From positions 1-43,479 of the forward strand of contig CALLJK010000006.1 of NCBI GenBank assembly GCA_938091745.1: DNA of 43,479 nucleotides. Direction: 5' to 3'. Source of the stretch: Candidatus Bipolaricaulota bacterium (GTDB taxonomy: Bacteria; Bipolaricaulota; Bipolaricaulia; RBG-16-55-9; DRXL01). Made by a program: the position numbers and the translations under genes. The notes under the pieces were generated by a model that saw only the letters and a list, made by a program, of their open reading frames with translations, ran no database searches and was not told the DNA's origin. This document shows positions 15,256-23,514 of this stretch, piece after piece; the stretch's first letter is position 1; each line of letters starts with the position of its first letter.

Positions 15256-17232
15256 CTACGGCCGAGCCACGCGCACCGCCGTCGGTAATGGAAGCCGAAG
15301 CGCCACCGCGAGCGCTTGAGCCTCTTCAAGAGACGCTTTGAACGCGTCTTCAAACTGTATATCGAAGACGCTCCCCGGCTGAGCCAGCAGTTCCCTCAGC
15401 GCTGCTCCTATCATCACCGTTCCGTAGACGACGTTATCTATCACGATAGCAAGCATTTGATCAGTCTGGCCAAGGGCTTTCGCTAAGCTTTGCGTGGTGC
15501 GTGCGCTCAGGCGTATTCTGAGCATCGGGCCAGCGGGTCGCCCCGCTGGGTTCGTCTGTACTGAGATCTCTTTGATCTCCAAAGAGTCTATCGGTGGAGT
15601 TTCAGAGACGAGATAATAGCGTCCAGAGCCGGGTTTTTCAGATTCAGCACGATCTTTGAGAGCTTGCTCCCCAAGGCCGGTCGCTTGTAATCTCTCCCCA
15701 ACAGCTCCTTCACGCAAGACGCGCTTCAGCTCAAGCTTACCCTGAACGCTCACCAAGCGCTCCAGAGCGTTCGCTGTATCAGTGCGCGCCCAGATCGCGA
15801 TCTGTTCATTATCCGCAGCGAGCACGACGCTCTCGTGAACGCCGTATTCCTTCAGACGCTTCTGAAGCACTTGTATCGTCTCATCGTGGACGCCCGCGCC
15901 GACGGTGATCTGGAAGAACGCCTGTCCCGGCAGCTCGTTGGGCTTGAGCGCGATGATCTGCGAAAGAGCGTAGCTTCTCTCAGAACGGTTGGGCCACGCC
16001 GCCATCTGCACGAGCCATAAGCGCACAATCTCTTCTTTCAGAGCAAGCACCAACTCTGGGGCAGCGTTCTCTCCTAAAGCGTCGAGTTGCTTGCGCAGCA
16101 CCCGCGCAATGTGAAGCTTCTGATTGGGGTCTTTGAGCTTGGCGTACTCACGCCGCGCTTCGTCAAACCGTTCGGCGTACTCGTAGAGATAGAAGACTCT
16201 CAAGATGAGATCAGCGATGAAGATCTTGGCGCGAGCTTTCAGGTCGTTATAAAATTCGTTGAAGCGTCTGTCGCGCTCGGCCTCGATATAGTCTTTGAGC
16301 ACTCTCTCGCGAACCTGAGCAAGCTCTGGGTGCTGGGCGGGCTTCTTTTCTTCGACTTTTATGAGATGAAACCCAAACTGCGTGCGCACGGGATCGCTGA
16401 TCTGTCCAGGTTCGAGCGCGAACGCTGCGTCTTCAAATTCTTGGACCATCTGGCCGCGACTGAAAAATCCCAGATCGCCGCCGTTAGGAGCACTGCCGGG
16501 GTCTTGTGAGTATTTTTTCGCAAGCTCAGCAAAATCCGCGCCATTCTCAAGTTCTTTTTTAATATCTTCAATCTGCTTTTTCGCTTGTGCGATCTCCGTC
16601 TCAGAGGCGTTCTCTGCAACTCTTATAAGAATGTGTCGGGCGTGGACTTGCTCTGGGGTATCGTATTCGTCACGGTGCTCTTCGAGATACGCGGCGAGCT
16701 CCTGGTCTGTCGGCTCGATGGGGCCGATAACGCTCTCGCGCAGGCGCTCCGTCTGCATATTCAGCTCGACGGCCTGGCGCAGTTCTTTCTTAAAGCTCTC
16801 AAGCGTGCGCCCTTGCTGCTTGAGAATCTGCTCTGCTTGCTCTTCGGTGAGATTGTTCTGCTTCAGAATACGTTCAAACGCGATCTCCGTCTGATCGTCA
16901 ATGTCTGTCTGAGATATGACAATGCGACGGCGCTTGATCTCTTGGGTGATCAAACGTCGTCGCAGAAGCTCGTCGATGACGCGGCTTTGTAACTCAAGCC
17001 GATATTCGATGCCTCCCGGGCCCTGTAAGAGCTTTGAGAAATCCTGACCGTACTGAGCATAGAATCTCCGATATTGCGCAACCAAGTTCTCATAGAACTT
17101 ACTGAACTCGTGCTGCGAGATCTTCTGGCCCTCCAGAATGAGCGCCGGGCCACCTGATTCTACTCCCTGCCAGACGAAGAACAGCCCTATAGCTACTAAT
17201 CCGACGACGACCCACGTCACCCATGAAGGCAT
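15256..17232 (-). CDS. Membrane-anchored PpiC foldase fused to a SecD P1 head-like domain
   Basis: A 658-residue protein. Residues 7-22 form an uncleaved-looking signal anchor. Residues ~30-175 are a SurA_N-like helical chaperone region. Residues ~195-295 are a PpiC parvulin domain (VHARHILIRV, FAELAKKYSQDPGSAPNGGD, LGFFSRGQMVQEFEDAAF, RTQFGFHLIKV). Residues ~300-435 are helical. Residues ~448-655 match the SecD periplasmic head pattern: ETIQVLQKRLKEYGVHESVV, a LERLVSVQGKLELKRV segment, YYLVSETPPID, then MLAIVIDNVVYGTVMIGAAL and SLEEAQALAVALRLPLP. The SecD transmembrane half is absent. I infer a periplasmic foldase that takes substrates directly at the Sec exit. GGGGG precedes the ATG, and a TATAAT lies at 17256-17261. 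It follows nurA by 38 nt. Confidence 0.82.
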   Translation of the reverse strand: MPSWVTWVVVGLVAIGLFFVWQGVESGGPALILEGQKISQHEFSKFYENLVAQYRRFYAQYGQDFSKLLQGPGGIEYRLELQSRVIDELLRRRLITQEIKRRRIVISQTDIDDQTEIAFERILKQNNLTEEQAEQILKQQGRTLESFKKELRQAVELNMQTERLRESVIGPIEPTDQELAAYLEEHRDEYDTPEQVHARHILIRVAENASETEIAQAKKQIEDIKKELENGADFAELAKKYSQDPGSAPNGGDLGFFSRGQMVQEFEDAAFALEPGQISDPVRTQFGFHLIKVEEKKPAQHPELAQVRERVLKDYIEAERDRRFNEFYNDLKARAKIFIADLILRVFYLYEYAERFDEARREYAKLKDPNQKLHIARVLRKQLDALGENAAPELVLALKEEIVRLWLVQMAAWPNRSERSYALSQIIALKPNELPGQAFFQITVGAGVHDETIQVLQKRLKEYGVHESVVLAADNEQIAIWARTDTANALERLVSVQGKLELKRVLREGAVGERLQATGLGEQALKDRAESEKPGSGRYYLVSETPPIDSLEIKEISVQTNPAGRPAGPMLRIRLSARTTQSLAKALGQTDQMLAIVIDNVVYGTVMIGAALRELLAQPGSVFDIQFEDAFKASLEEAQALAVALRLPLPTAVRVARP

Positions 17233-17270
17233 AAAACCCCCTTTGAAAGTCTCTCATTATATCGAAAGAT

Positions 17271-18509
17271 TTACAGGCTCTCCCCTCGGCTTAAATTATA
17301 GTAATAATCGGGATCAAGTCCGCACGCACGGATGAGCGCCTCGCGCTCCTCTTGAGTGATACGGGCGCGGCTGTCAGCTTTACGAATCACATTGGGCACG
17401 CCCTTGCCCCGCGCAATCTCCGCTAACACAATCTTTTGCAGACGCTCCGGGTCACAGAACTGAAAGACCGCACGCGGGGTCTCAATCTTCAAGACGCTGC
17501 GCACCCGCGGATCATACACATAGAAGAACGCCACGTGATAAAGACTCGATTCTAACGTGAGCGCAAAGTCACTCACAGCTTTCGGTAAGTCGATCTCAGA
17601 TCCTTTCTCCTCCCACGACGGATAGGCGTGTTGAACGAACCAATTGGTGTAGCCCAAAGAGTCTCTGGGGGTGTCGCTCAGCACGGCGGTCATAAATTGG
17701 CGATCACTGGCCCAGCGACGTTCTGGATAGTCAAGACAGAATCGCAACAGCCAACTCGTCTCGGGGGTCTTGTTCAGGGCTACTATGGGGAGCTTTCTCG
17801 CCACGCACGCCTCGACTAAACGCACCGGGCTTGCGAGCAATGCGACAATATCTTCGCGATCCGAAAGCCGTACTCCCCAGCGATAGCCCCACTCTCCCTT
17901 CAGCTCCCCCAACAGATAATAATACAGCCCAATGGGGTAGAGCGCGCCGTCTACGATGAGTAGGCCTTCTCGAATATCGAGAGCTTCAAGCATCTCTTGG
18001 GCATGGGTCGGCTCGCTGGTCACATCAGCTAGGCCCTTAACGATATGCTCGACCTCGCGCTCGACAAAATCTTTTGTCAAGTGAATCCGCCAGTGATGGA
18101 CGTGTTCGTTCTGAATGTGAGTCACACGAGCTTCTCCGACGTTCTGAAACGAATGGGACACGAGCGCGATGGTGCGCCATGTCTCGAGGGGAAGCCCGCG
18201 ATGGCGCAGCGGAGGATCGGCGATGAAGACGGCTTGATTAGCGCAGAGTGTCGTGCCGTCTTCGAAGTGCATAGGGCGGGTGCTGCCGCCGTCCACACCG
18301 TAGATCACCGAAAGAGCTGAAGCTTGGGCGAGCTTGAGAATCGGCTCAGTGCGGCGCTCGAGGGGCGTCAGCGTTTTAATAGCGCCGTCGAGCTGGAGTT
18401 TTGCGAAGAGCCGACGGGCCTCATCACGATGGCTTGTGACCCGCTGGGCGCGCTCGCCCAGGGCCTTCAGCTCCTCCAGAAAGAGTCGGCGCACATCAGA
18501 AGAGAGCAT
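17271..18509 (-). CDS. nurA: NurA-domain 5'-3' nuclease
   Basis: A 412-residue NurA-family protein. The family's metal-binding acidic motifs are visible as SVIYGVDGGSTRP (first Asp) and GLLIVDGALYP (second Asp), with a later SDRQFMTAVL and the C-terminal VFQFCDPERLQKIV. NurA nucleases resect DNA ends together with the HerA translocase and Mre11-Rad50. The gene is the third of mre11-rad50-nurA and its ATG overlaps the rad50 stop by 1 nt. HerA is not encoded in the window. Confidence 0.85.
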   Translation of the reverse strand: MLSSDVRRLFLEELKALGERAQRVTSHRDEARRLFAKLQLDGAIKTLTPLERRTEPILKLAQASALSVIYGVDGGSTRPMHFEDGTTLCANQAVFIADPPLRHRGLPLETWRTIALVSHSFQNVGEARVTHIQNEHVHHWRIHLTKDFVEREVEHIVKGLADVTSEPTHAQEMLEALDIREGLLIVDGALYPIGLYYYLLGELKGEWGYRWGVRLSDREDIVALLASPVRLVEACVARKLPIVALNKTPETSWLLRFCLDYPERRWASDRQFMTAVLSDTPRDSLGYTNWFVQHAYPSWEEKGSEIDLPKAVSDFALTLESSLYHVAFFYVYDPRVRSVLKIETPRAVFQFCDPERLQKIVLAEIARGKGVPNVIRKADSRARITQEEREALIRACGLDPDYYYNLSRGESL

Positions 18510-21364
18510 TAGCGCACCTTATAGATCGTACTAATATTATCGCTGCCCTTCTCGGTGCGGTACTCGTGATCGGCCCCTTCGACCAAGCCCACTTCGTGCG
18601 ACACGACAATGACTTGCCCGACACGTCTGCCCAAGTCCTCTAATAAGAATTGTAATCTATGAATGCGATCTCGGTCTAAATAGATCGTTGGCTCATCTAA
18701 TATGAGGGGCATGCGGCGCACAGCTTTCGCGAGCACTTGGTGAATAGCGCAGCGCAGCGCGATATTAATCAGGGCGCGTTCGCCCCCGGACATCAACGAG
18801 GGGCTGATCGTCCGCCCGTTCTTTAGCTCAACTTCGATCTCATAGTCATCGCGGACTGTTACGCGACTATACGAATCCCCAGAGTCCATCAGCGAGAAGA
18901 ACGCATTGAAATAGTAATTGAGCGCCTCTAAGTTCCTCTTGCGCAGCTCGACTTTCGTCATCTGATAGACTGAGACGATCTCGTCAAGCTCAGCTTTCAG
19001 CTTGGCGAGCTCTTCTTGTTCGCTCAGGAGCTGAGCGAGCTCTCCGCGTAAGCGCTCTAAGTAGTCAAGCTGGCCCTGCACAATGCCCCGTTTGTGCACA
19101 TAGTCATCATAGCGAGCTTGCAGGGCAGTGCGCTGCTCTTCAAGTGATCGAATGAGCTCTTGGACGTGAGCGCGCTTGCGCTCGACCTCGCTCTGATCCT
19201 GCAGGCGCGCCTGCAGTTGCCCACGACGCTCCAAAAGCCGCGCGATGTCGCCACGCAGTTCATTGAGGCTCTCTAAGAGCGTCTTGCGCGCCGCTTGCTT
19301 GGTGCGCCATTGCTCCCGCATCCGCAAGAGATTCTCAATCTCGCTCCTGATCTCCTCCAGGCGCTCGTCCTCCTCAAGAGCTTGAGCCAGAAGCGCATTG
19401 GCTTCGTTCATCGATTGCTCCACGCGCTGTTGCTCTGCTTGCTGAGCACGAGCGATCTCTATCTCCTCCGTGATCTGGCGCTCTACCTGAGCGAGTTGTT
19501 CACCGAGAGTCACGTGGCGCTGGTGAGCTTCTTCAAGAACGCTGCGATGAGCCGTGAGCTCTGCACGACGTGCTGCTAACCGCTCAATTTCTAGCACCAC
19601 CCGATCAAGCGCGCTCTGGGTCTTCTTCCACAGTGCTATCTTCTCTTCGATGCGCTGCAGCTCCGCTTCTTCGTGCTGGACGAGCTTCTCCAGCTCTGCA
19701 AGCTTCTCTCTGATTTCAGCGAGTGCCTCAGCAAGCTGCTCGGTAGGAACAGCTTGCCCACAGGTGGGACAGCGCCCAGCTTTTAACAGTTCTTCTTTCT
19801 GGGTGAGCTCGTGACGCAGCGCTTCGTAGTGGGTCTTCGCGTGAAGCACGGCGCGCTTGGCTTCATCATAGTATTCCTCGAGGCGGTGCAGCTCACGCGT
19901 CCACGAGGTCTGTACCTGGGAGATCTTTTGAGCATCCCAATCTGATAGCGCTGAAGAGAATGGTACCCCCAACGCATGAGCGCCTGCAGCGACATCACGC
20001 AAGGAAGCCGTGACAGCTTGCTCATGCTGGGTGAGCGCTTCAGTGAGCGCTTCGAGCTTGCGCTCTCCTTGAGCGATCTGCTCCCCAAGACGCTCCCGCT
20101 CACGTTCGAGATCATCACGCTGTTGACGTAGCTTTTCAAGAGCGCGCTCGCGCTGTGTGCGCTCAGCTATAAGTCGTGCGAGCTGCTCGCGGAGCTCCCC
20201 TACCCGCACACGGTGATTCTCTATATGAGTCTTGTGCGCCGCGATACGCTCGGCGATCACCGTCACTTCTTCAAACATTGTAGCACTCTCGAGTGCGTCT
20301 AAGACGCGGGCGTCGTCGATCCCTAATTGCTGTAAGCTCGCCTTCACCGAAGAGAGAGCTCGCTGATGCCGTACGCTCAGACGCTCTAATTCCTTCTCGC
20401 ACTCGTGGCGCTCGGCCTCCCGTTCTGATAAACGCTTGTGCTTCTCTGCAAGCTCTCGCTCAGCCTGAGAGAGTTCTTTAGCTATTTGAGCAAACTGCTG
20501 CAGGGCTTCGTCATAGCTCTGCAAGAGTTTATAGGCGTTAGTGCGTTGCTCATCTACAGCAGCGAGCTCGCTCTGGGTGCGCTCCATCTGCTCAGTGAGC
20601 TGGGCCTTTTGAGTGAAGAGCTCTTGGCGCTCTAAAGCGTCGATCTCTTGGCGCAGGCGTGCTAAGCGCTCCGCGAGCGCGTCAGCCTTGCGATGGAGAG
20701 CCCGTAGAGCTTCCTTAGAGCGCGGATTGACATAGAGATCAATCTTATAAAGCCCCAAGAGCCCGTCGAGCATCTGCTCGCGGTCTTTTCTGTCAGCGCG
20801 AATTAATCTATCGATCTCCCCTTGGCGGACGTAAACACAGTTCGTAAAGCCCTCGCGGTCCATGCCAAAGAGCCGTTCGATCTCGGCCACGACGTTCTCC
20901 GTGCCACTCCAGACGGAGCCGTCGTCACACGTCAGTTGACAGCCACTGCGCTCGCTCTTTATCGTGCCGCCTTGGCGTCGGAGCGCGATCTGCGCGGTAT
21001 AGCGCTTGCCTCCATAGAAAAAACTGAGTTTAACCGAGCCCGCGCCCTCACCAAGGCGCACGATCTCATCTAAGCTGCGCCCGATGACGTGTCGAGCTTC
21101 GCTCCCGTAGAGCGCAAAGAAGATACTTTCTAAGAGCGAAGACTTCCCGCTGCCGTTGGGCCCAGCAATAACAGTGATCCCCGGCTCAAAGCGCAAAGAA
21201 GCTTTCTTGTAGCTCCACAGGTTCTCAATCTCTAAGCTGTCCAGCTGAAGCTGATTGTGAGCGAGCCGGTCGGGCAGGGCCGGACCGAGCTCTCTGGGCT
21301 CTTGCTGCACTGTGCTCAGCAAATCGAGCAAATCCTTCTGCTCTTTTAGGCCTTTGCGCGCCAT
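18509..21364 (-). CDS. rad50: Rad50/SbcC-type SMC ATPase
   Basis: A 951-residue SMC-like ATPase. Walker A is GPNGSGKSS (68-76). Long coiled coils flank the zinc hook CPTCGQ at about residue 530. The C-terminal lobe has the signature MSGGERALINIALR and Walker B PLILDEPTIYLD. It partners with Mre11 to sense and process double-strand breaks. About 40 residues precede the usual N-terminus (LDSLEIENLWSYK); they are encoded partly over the end of mre11 (19-bp overlap), so either the coupling extends the protein or a later start is used. It is closer in size to archaeal Rad50 than to most bacterial SbcC. Confidence 0.95.
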   Translation of the reverse strand: MARKGLKEQKDLLDLLSTVQQEPRELGPALPDRLAHNQLQLDSLEIENLWSYKKASLRFEPGITVIAGPNGSGKSSLLESIFFALYGSEARHVIGRSLDEIVRLGEGAGSVKLSFFYGGKRYTAQIALRRQGGTIKSERSGCQLTCDDGSVWSGTENVVAEIERLFGMDREGFTNCVYVRQGEIDRLIRADRKDREQMLDGLLGLYKIDLYVNPRSKEALRALHRKADALAERLARLRQEIDALERQELFTQKAQLTEQMERTQSELAAVDEQRTNAYKLLQSYDEALQQFAQIAKELSQAERELAEKHKRLSEREAERHECEKELERLSVRHQRALSSVKASLQQLGIDDARVLDALESATMFEEVTVIAERIAAHKTHIENHRVRVGELREQLARLIAERTQRERALEKLRQQRDDLERERERLGEQIAQGERKLEALTEALTQHEQAVTASLRDVAAGAHALGVPFSSALSDWDAQKISQVQTSWTRELHRLEEYYDEAKRAVLHAKTHYEALRHELTQKEELLKAGRCPTCGQAVPTEQLAEALAEIREKLAELEKLVQHEEAELQRIEEKIALWKKTQSALDRVVLEIERLAARRAELTAHRSVLEEAHQRHVTLGEQLAQVERQITEEIEIARAQQAEQQRVEQSMNEANALLAQALEEDERLEEIRSEIENLLRMREQWRTKQAARKTLLESLNELRGDIARLLERRGQLQARLQDQSEVERKRAHVQELIRSLEEQRTALQARYDDYVHKRGIVQGQLDYLERLRGELAQLLSEQEELAKLKAELDEIVSVYQMTKVELRKRNLEALNYYFNAFFSLMDSGDSYSRVTVRDDYEIEVELKNGRTISPSLMSGGERALINIALRCAIHQVLAKAVRRMPLILDEPTIYLDRDRIHRLQFLLEDLGRRVGQVIVVSHEVGLVEGADHEYRTEKGSDNISTIYKVR

Positions 21365-22407
21365 GCTCGCTCCAAGAGCGCTGTCACTTCATGGTCGACA
21401 TTAGAGTCGGCGATCTTGAGGTCACGGATGATCTGATCGATCTCACGCGCCAAGGGCGAAAGGCTCTTGCGAGAGATCGCTTCCGTGACGGCGTGCTCCA
21501 CATCCCCAAACTCGATCTCGATAGAGGGCTCAGCTTCTTGGGCTGGGCTTTCACGGAGGTCCCGCACGCGCACAGCTAACGCGCCGCGTTCGTAGCCGAG
21601 CTTCTCGATCTCCGCGATAGTCCACTGCGACGACGCAAGGTAGACCACGACGACAGCGTTTTGGATATTGGAGTTCTCAAGGCGCTGGATGGGATCCTCA
21701 TCGGCGCGAACGTAGAAGAACGGGCGAGTCTTGAGGCGACGTCGATCCAGCCGCCCACTCTTCAGATCGATAATGTTGACGCCGCGCTCGGAGACTTCGT
21801 CGAGCGCCCAGCGCTCCGTGCTCCCACAGTACGTGATGAGTATCTCGCGGTTTTTGTATCGTTCGCGCCACTCACGATATTCATGATAGTCTCCCAACAG
21901 CACGATGCGGGTCCCACAGCTGGCAAGCTTCTCTAAAGGGAGCTCGCCATCAAGATCGACGGCGTCAAGCAATTGATGACAAACTAAGACCCCGTCAGCG
22001 TACGTTGGAGGAGTGATCTCGCGTCGCCCGGAAAAATCGAGCCCATAGACGGGTATGCCCTCAAGTTCAAAGGCTCGATCCGGGCGCAAATGCACTGCCA
22101 GGCCCAGCTCTTCAAAGAAGTCCAGCCACTGGACGCCCCGACGCTGCTCGTGATTGCCCACGATCCCCAGAAAGTGAATCCCTGCGTCTTTCAGCGTGAA
22201 GAGCCCTTGCAGCGTCGCCAAGAGATCTTCAGCGCCGGGGGTACGGTCTTCGAAGAGATCACCAGCGTGAATAACTGCAGCGACAGATTCATCGAGAGCG
22301 AGCTGGACAACTTGGAGAAATGCTTTGGCAAAATCATCGCGGCGCTCTTCCAAGCCGTACTGGCGAAAGCCGATATGGGTGTCCCCAGTGTGCAAGACCT
22401 TAGCCAT
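21346..22407 (-). CDS. mre11: Mre11/SbcD-type nuclease
   Basis: A 353-residue calcineurin-like phosphoesterase. Metal-binding motifs appear in order: HTGDTHIGFRQYG, IHAGDLFEDRTPG, GIVGNHEQRRG, VCHQ and LLGDYHEYREW. It is the first gene of mre11-rad50-nurA and overlaps rad50 by 19 bp. The ATG lies 8 nt after a possible -10 (22416-22421), so a very short leader is predicted and no Shine-Dalgarno site is seen. Confidence 0.94.
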   Translation of the reverse strand: MAKVLHTGDTHIGFRQYGLEERRDDFAKAFLQVVQLALDESVAAVIHAGDLFEDRTPGAEDLLATLQGLFTLKDAGIHFLGIVGNHEQRRGVQWLDFFEELGLAVHLRPDRAFELEGIPVYGLDFSGRREITPPTYADGVLVCHQLLDAVDLDGELPLEKLASCGTRIVLLGDYHEYREWRERYKNREILITYCGSTERWALDEVSERGVNIIDLKSGRLDRRRLKTRPFFYVRADEDPIQRLENSNIQNAVVVVYLASSQWTIAEIEKLGYERGALAVRVRDLRESPAQEAEPSIEIEFGDVEHAVTEAISRKSLSPLAREIDQIIRDLKIADSNVDHEVTALLERAWRAKA

Positions 22408-22415
22408 GTGCTTTT

Positions 22416-22443
22416 ATACTAACACGATTGGCGAAAAAAGCAA
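22416..22443 (-). promoter_or_regulatory. Possible mre11 promoter
   Basis: TTGCTT (22438-22443), a 16-nt spacer and TAGTAT (22416-22421) on the minus strand, just downstream of the terminator at 22457-22494. The match is weaker than at other promoters here. Confidence 0.45.
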
Positions 22444-22456
22444 GGACAGGCGTCTA

Positions 22457-22494
22457 CGAAAAGAGCCGCTCCGCCGTAGGGCACGCGGCGGAGC
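22457..22494 (-). terminator. Intrinsic terminator of the structured RNA locus
   Basis: On the minus strand GCTCCGCCG/CGGCGGAGC (9 bp, 22486-22494 with 22468-22476) is followed by GGCTCTTTTCG. It would separate the upstream transcript from mre11. Confidence 0.7.
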
Positions 22495-22529
22495 GACGTT
22501 CCCCTCAAGCAGCGGGGTCTTGAGGGGCT

Positions 22530-22628
22530 CTCTGTCATCCCCTCTGGTTGCTTCCCTCACTCCGTGGGGCTTTCGCCCCCTTCCCCCCTCTCCCGCGGTC
22601 AGCTTTGGGCATAGAAGGGATGACAGAG
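22530..22628. repeat. 99-bp element with 12-bp perfect terminal inverted repeats
   Basis: CTCTGTCATCCC (22530-22541) and GGGATGACAGAG (22617-22628) are perfect inverted repeats around a C-rich interior with its own small hairpin. The layout resembles bacterial REP- or MITE-like palindromes. It is part of the candidate RNA locus, as a helix or as an insertion. Confidence 0.6.
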
Positions 22629-22886
22629 TTCAGGAGGGCCTGGGCCTTCCGGTTCGGTCGAACCGCGTCGGCGACTGGGGAAAAATCCCGCCCTGCTGGG
22701 GGCCTGGTCCAGAGGAGGCGGGCAAAACCCTGGTCGCCGAACAACCGAAGCGCCGCTTCGGCGAAGGGTCTCCGGCCCTCTGGTCTAAGGAGGTTGTGTT
22801 GGGGTCATCACCAATCCTTTCCTCATCCCTGGTTTCGTTGTATCCCATCTCTTCACATGATTTACTTTAGGATACATCGTTAAGAT

Positions 22887-22917
22887 ATTATATACCATAT
22901 TTTTCGACTGTTGTCAA
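22887..22917 (-). promoter_or_regulatory. Strong promoter of the structured RNA locus
   Basis: TTGACA (22912-22917) is followed on the minus strand, after 17 nt, by TATATA (22889-22894), or after 19 nt by TATAAT (22887-22892), in a markedly AT-rich block. No gene starts downstream before the terminator at 22457-22494. Confidence 0.75.
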
Positions 22918-23147
22918 GTAGGAACACACGTCAAAGGTGATCCCCTCAAAAAGGCCATTCCAAGACGCTTCGCGTTCGAGCATGCCCGTGAGATCCCCTA
23001 ACGAAGAGCTCTGCTATGATCGGCGCAAAGGTTCTCTTCGAATTGGACTGCAAGAGCGTAACTCTGCAATGCGCATTACATACTCTTCGCAAAGATCGCT
23101 CTATAACTATTCTGAGACGGAGGTTTCGCGGGAAGGAGGGTCTATCT

Positions 23148-23390
23148 ATGAGAGAGCAGGGCCAGTGGAAGTGGGTCTATGTGCGAATGCGTGGCGGCTT
23201 GGGCTTCGCCTTGATCTCTGTGCCAAGTGACTTGACCGTCTCTCAACTCAAACTGCTCCTTGGGGCTGACCCCCGCAGCCTTGTTACCGTGCGCTCGGCC
23301 TTCCGGCCCCTTGCGGAGAACGAACCCCTCTACCGACGCGTCAGTAACTACGATACCGTCTATATCGAACCCCATCGTCGTACCCTGTAA
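23148..23390 (+). CDS. Small protein, possible ubiquitin-like beta-grasp
   Basis: An 80-residue protein that I do not recognise as a named family. An N-terminal strand (WVYVRMRGGLGFALISVP) is followed by a helix (LTVSQLKLLLG), further strands (LVTVRSAFRPLAENEPLYRR) and a terminal strand (YDTVYIEP). That order and the R-PLAENE-x-L-x-x-x-V-x-x-x-D-T-V-Y-I pattern look like a ubiquitin/YukD-type beta-grasp fold, but this is only pattern recognition. It ends in HRRTL, without a diglycine. GGAAGGAGG lies ~8-16 nt before the ATG at 23148. The longer frame from 23016 has no ribosome site. It stands alone, 85 nt before the lexA promoter; the ~230 nt upstream of it hold no clear gene. Confidence 0.6.
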   Translation: MREQGQWKWVYVRMRGGLGFALISVPSDLTVSQLKLLLGADPRSLVTVRSAFRPLAENEPLYRRVSNYDTVYIEPHRRTL

Positions 23391-23475
23391 TCACCCCCTC
23401 TCCCTCTCTTCTTTGGCGGAGGTTGCCTGGGCCCCCCACGGCAGCCCCGCTTATTTACCGAAAATCCCTCCCCCC

Positions 23476-23504
23476 TTGACAAGCATACAAAAGTATGCTA
23501 TACT
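23476..23504 (+). promoter_or_regulatory. lexA-recA promoter with probable LexA operator
   Basis: TTGACA (23476-23481), a 17-nt spacer and TATACT (23499-23504). The spacer is a perfect palindrome AGCATAC-N4-GTATGCT (23482-23499). A second overlapping inverted repeat, AAAAGTAT-GCT-ATACTTTT, covers the -10. Placement over the promoter of lexA itself makes this the likely SOS box. It differs from the E. coli (CTG-N10-CAG) and Bacillus (GAAC-N4-GTTC) boxes. Confidence 0.8.
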
Positions 23505-23514
23505 TTTGACTGCT

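Larger units (their letters stand above)
22457..22882 (-). ncRNA. Candidate large structured non-coding RNA
   Basis: This stretch without a convincing gene is bounded on the minus strand by a near-perfect promoter (22887-22917) and a hairpin-plus-T-run terminator (22457-22494), giving a ~420 nt transcript. It is dense in complementary pairs: CCAGAGG/CCTCTGG (22709-22715/22777-22783), CCGAAGC/GCTTCGG (22745-22751/22755-22761), a 12-bp pair closing 22530-22628, a GAAA-capped GGGGC/GCCCC hairpin (22566-22579) and CCCCTCAAG/CTTGAGGGG (22501-22527). I do not see the conserved cores of RNase P RNA, tmRNA, SRP RNA or 6S RNA. It could instead be a pile-up of palindromic repeats. ORFs on either strand here have no family features. 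Confidence 0.5.

Noticed and set aside
22457-22882. RNase P RNA, tmRNA or SRP RNA
   Set aside because: A GAGGAAAG string resembles part of the RNase P core, but the partner ACAGAA...CCGGCTTA block and other conserved regions are not visible. No tRNA-like ends for tmRNA or SRP tetraloop region are seen.
22548-22883. Plus-strand ORFs in the structured region (also 22325-22870 and 22535-22744)
   Set aside because: They read through long inverted repeats, show no domain pattern and lie opposite a clear minus-strand promoter and terminator.
23260-23514. Longer LexA starting at 23260
   Set aside because: The extension overlaps the small upstream gene and the promoter/operator, and LexA proteins start at the HTH.
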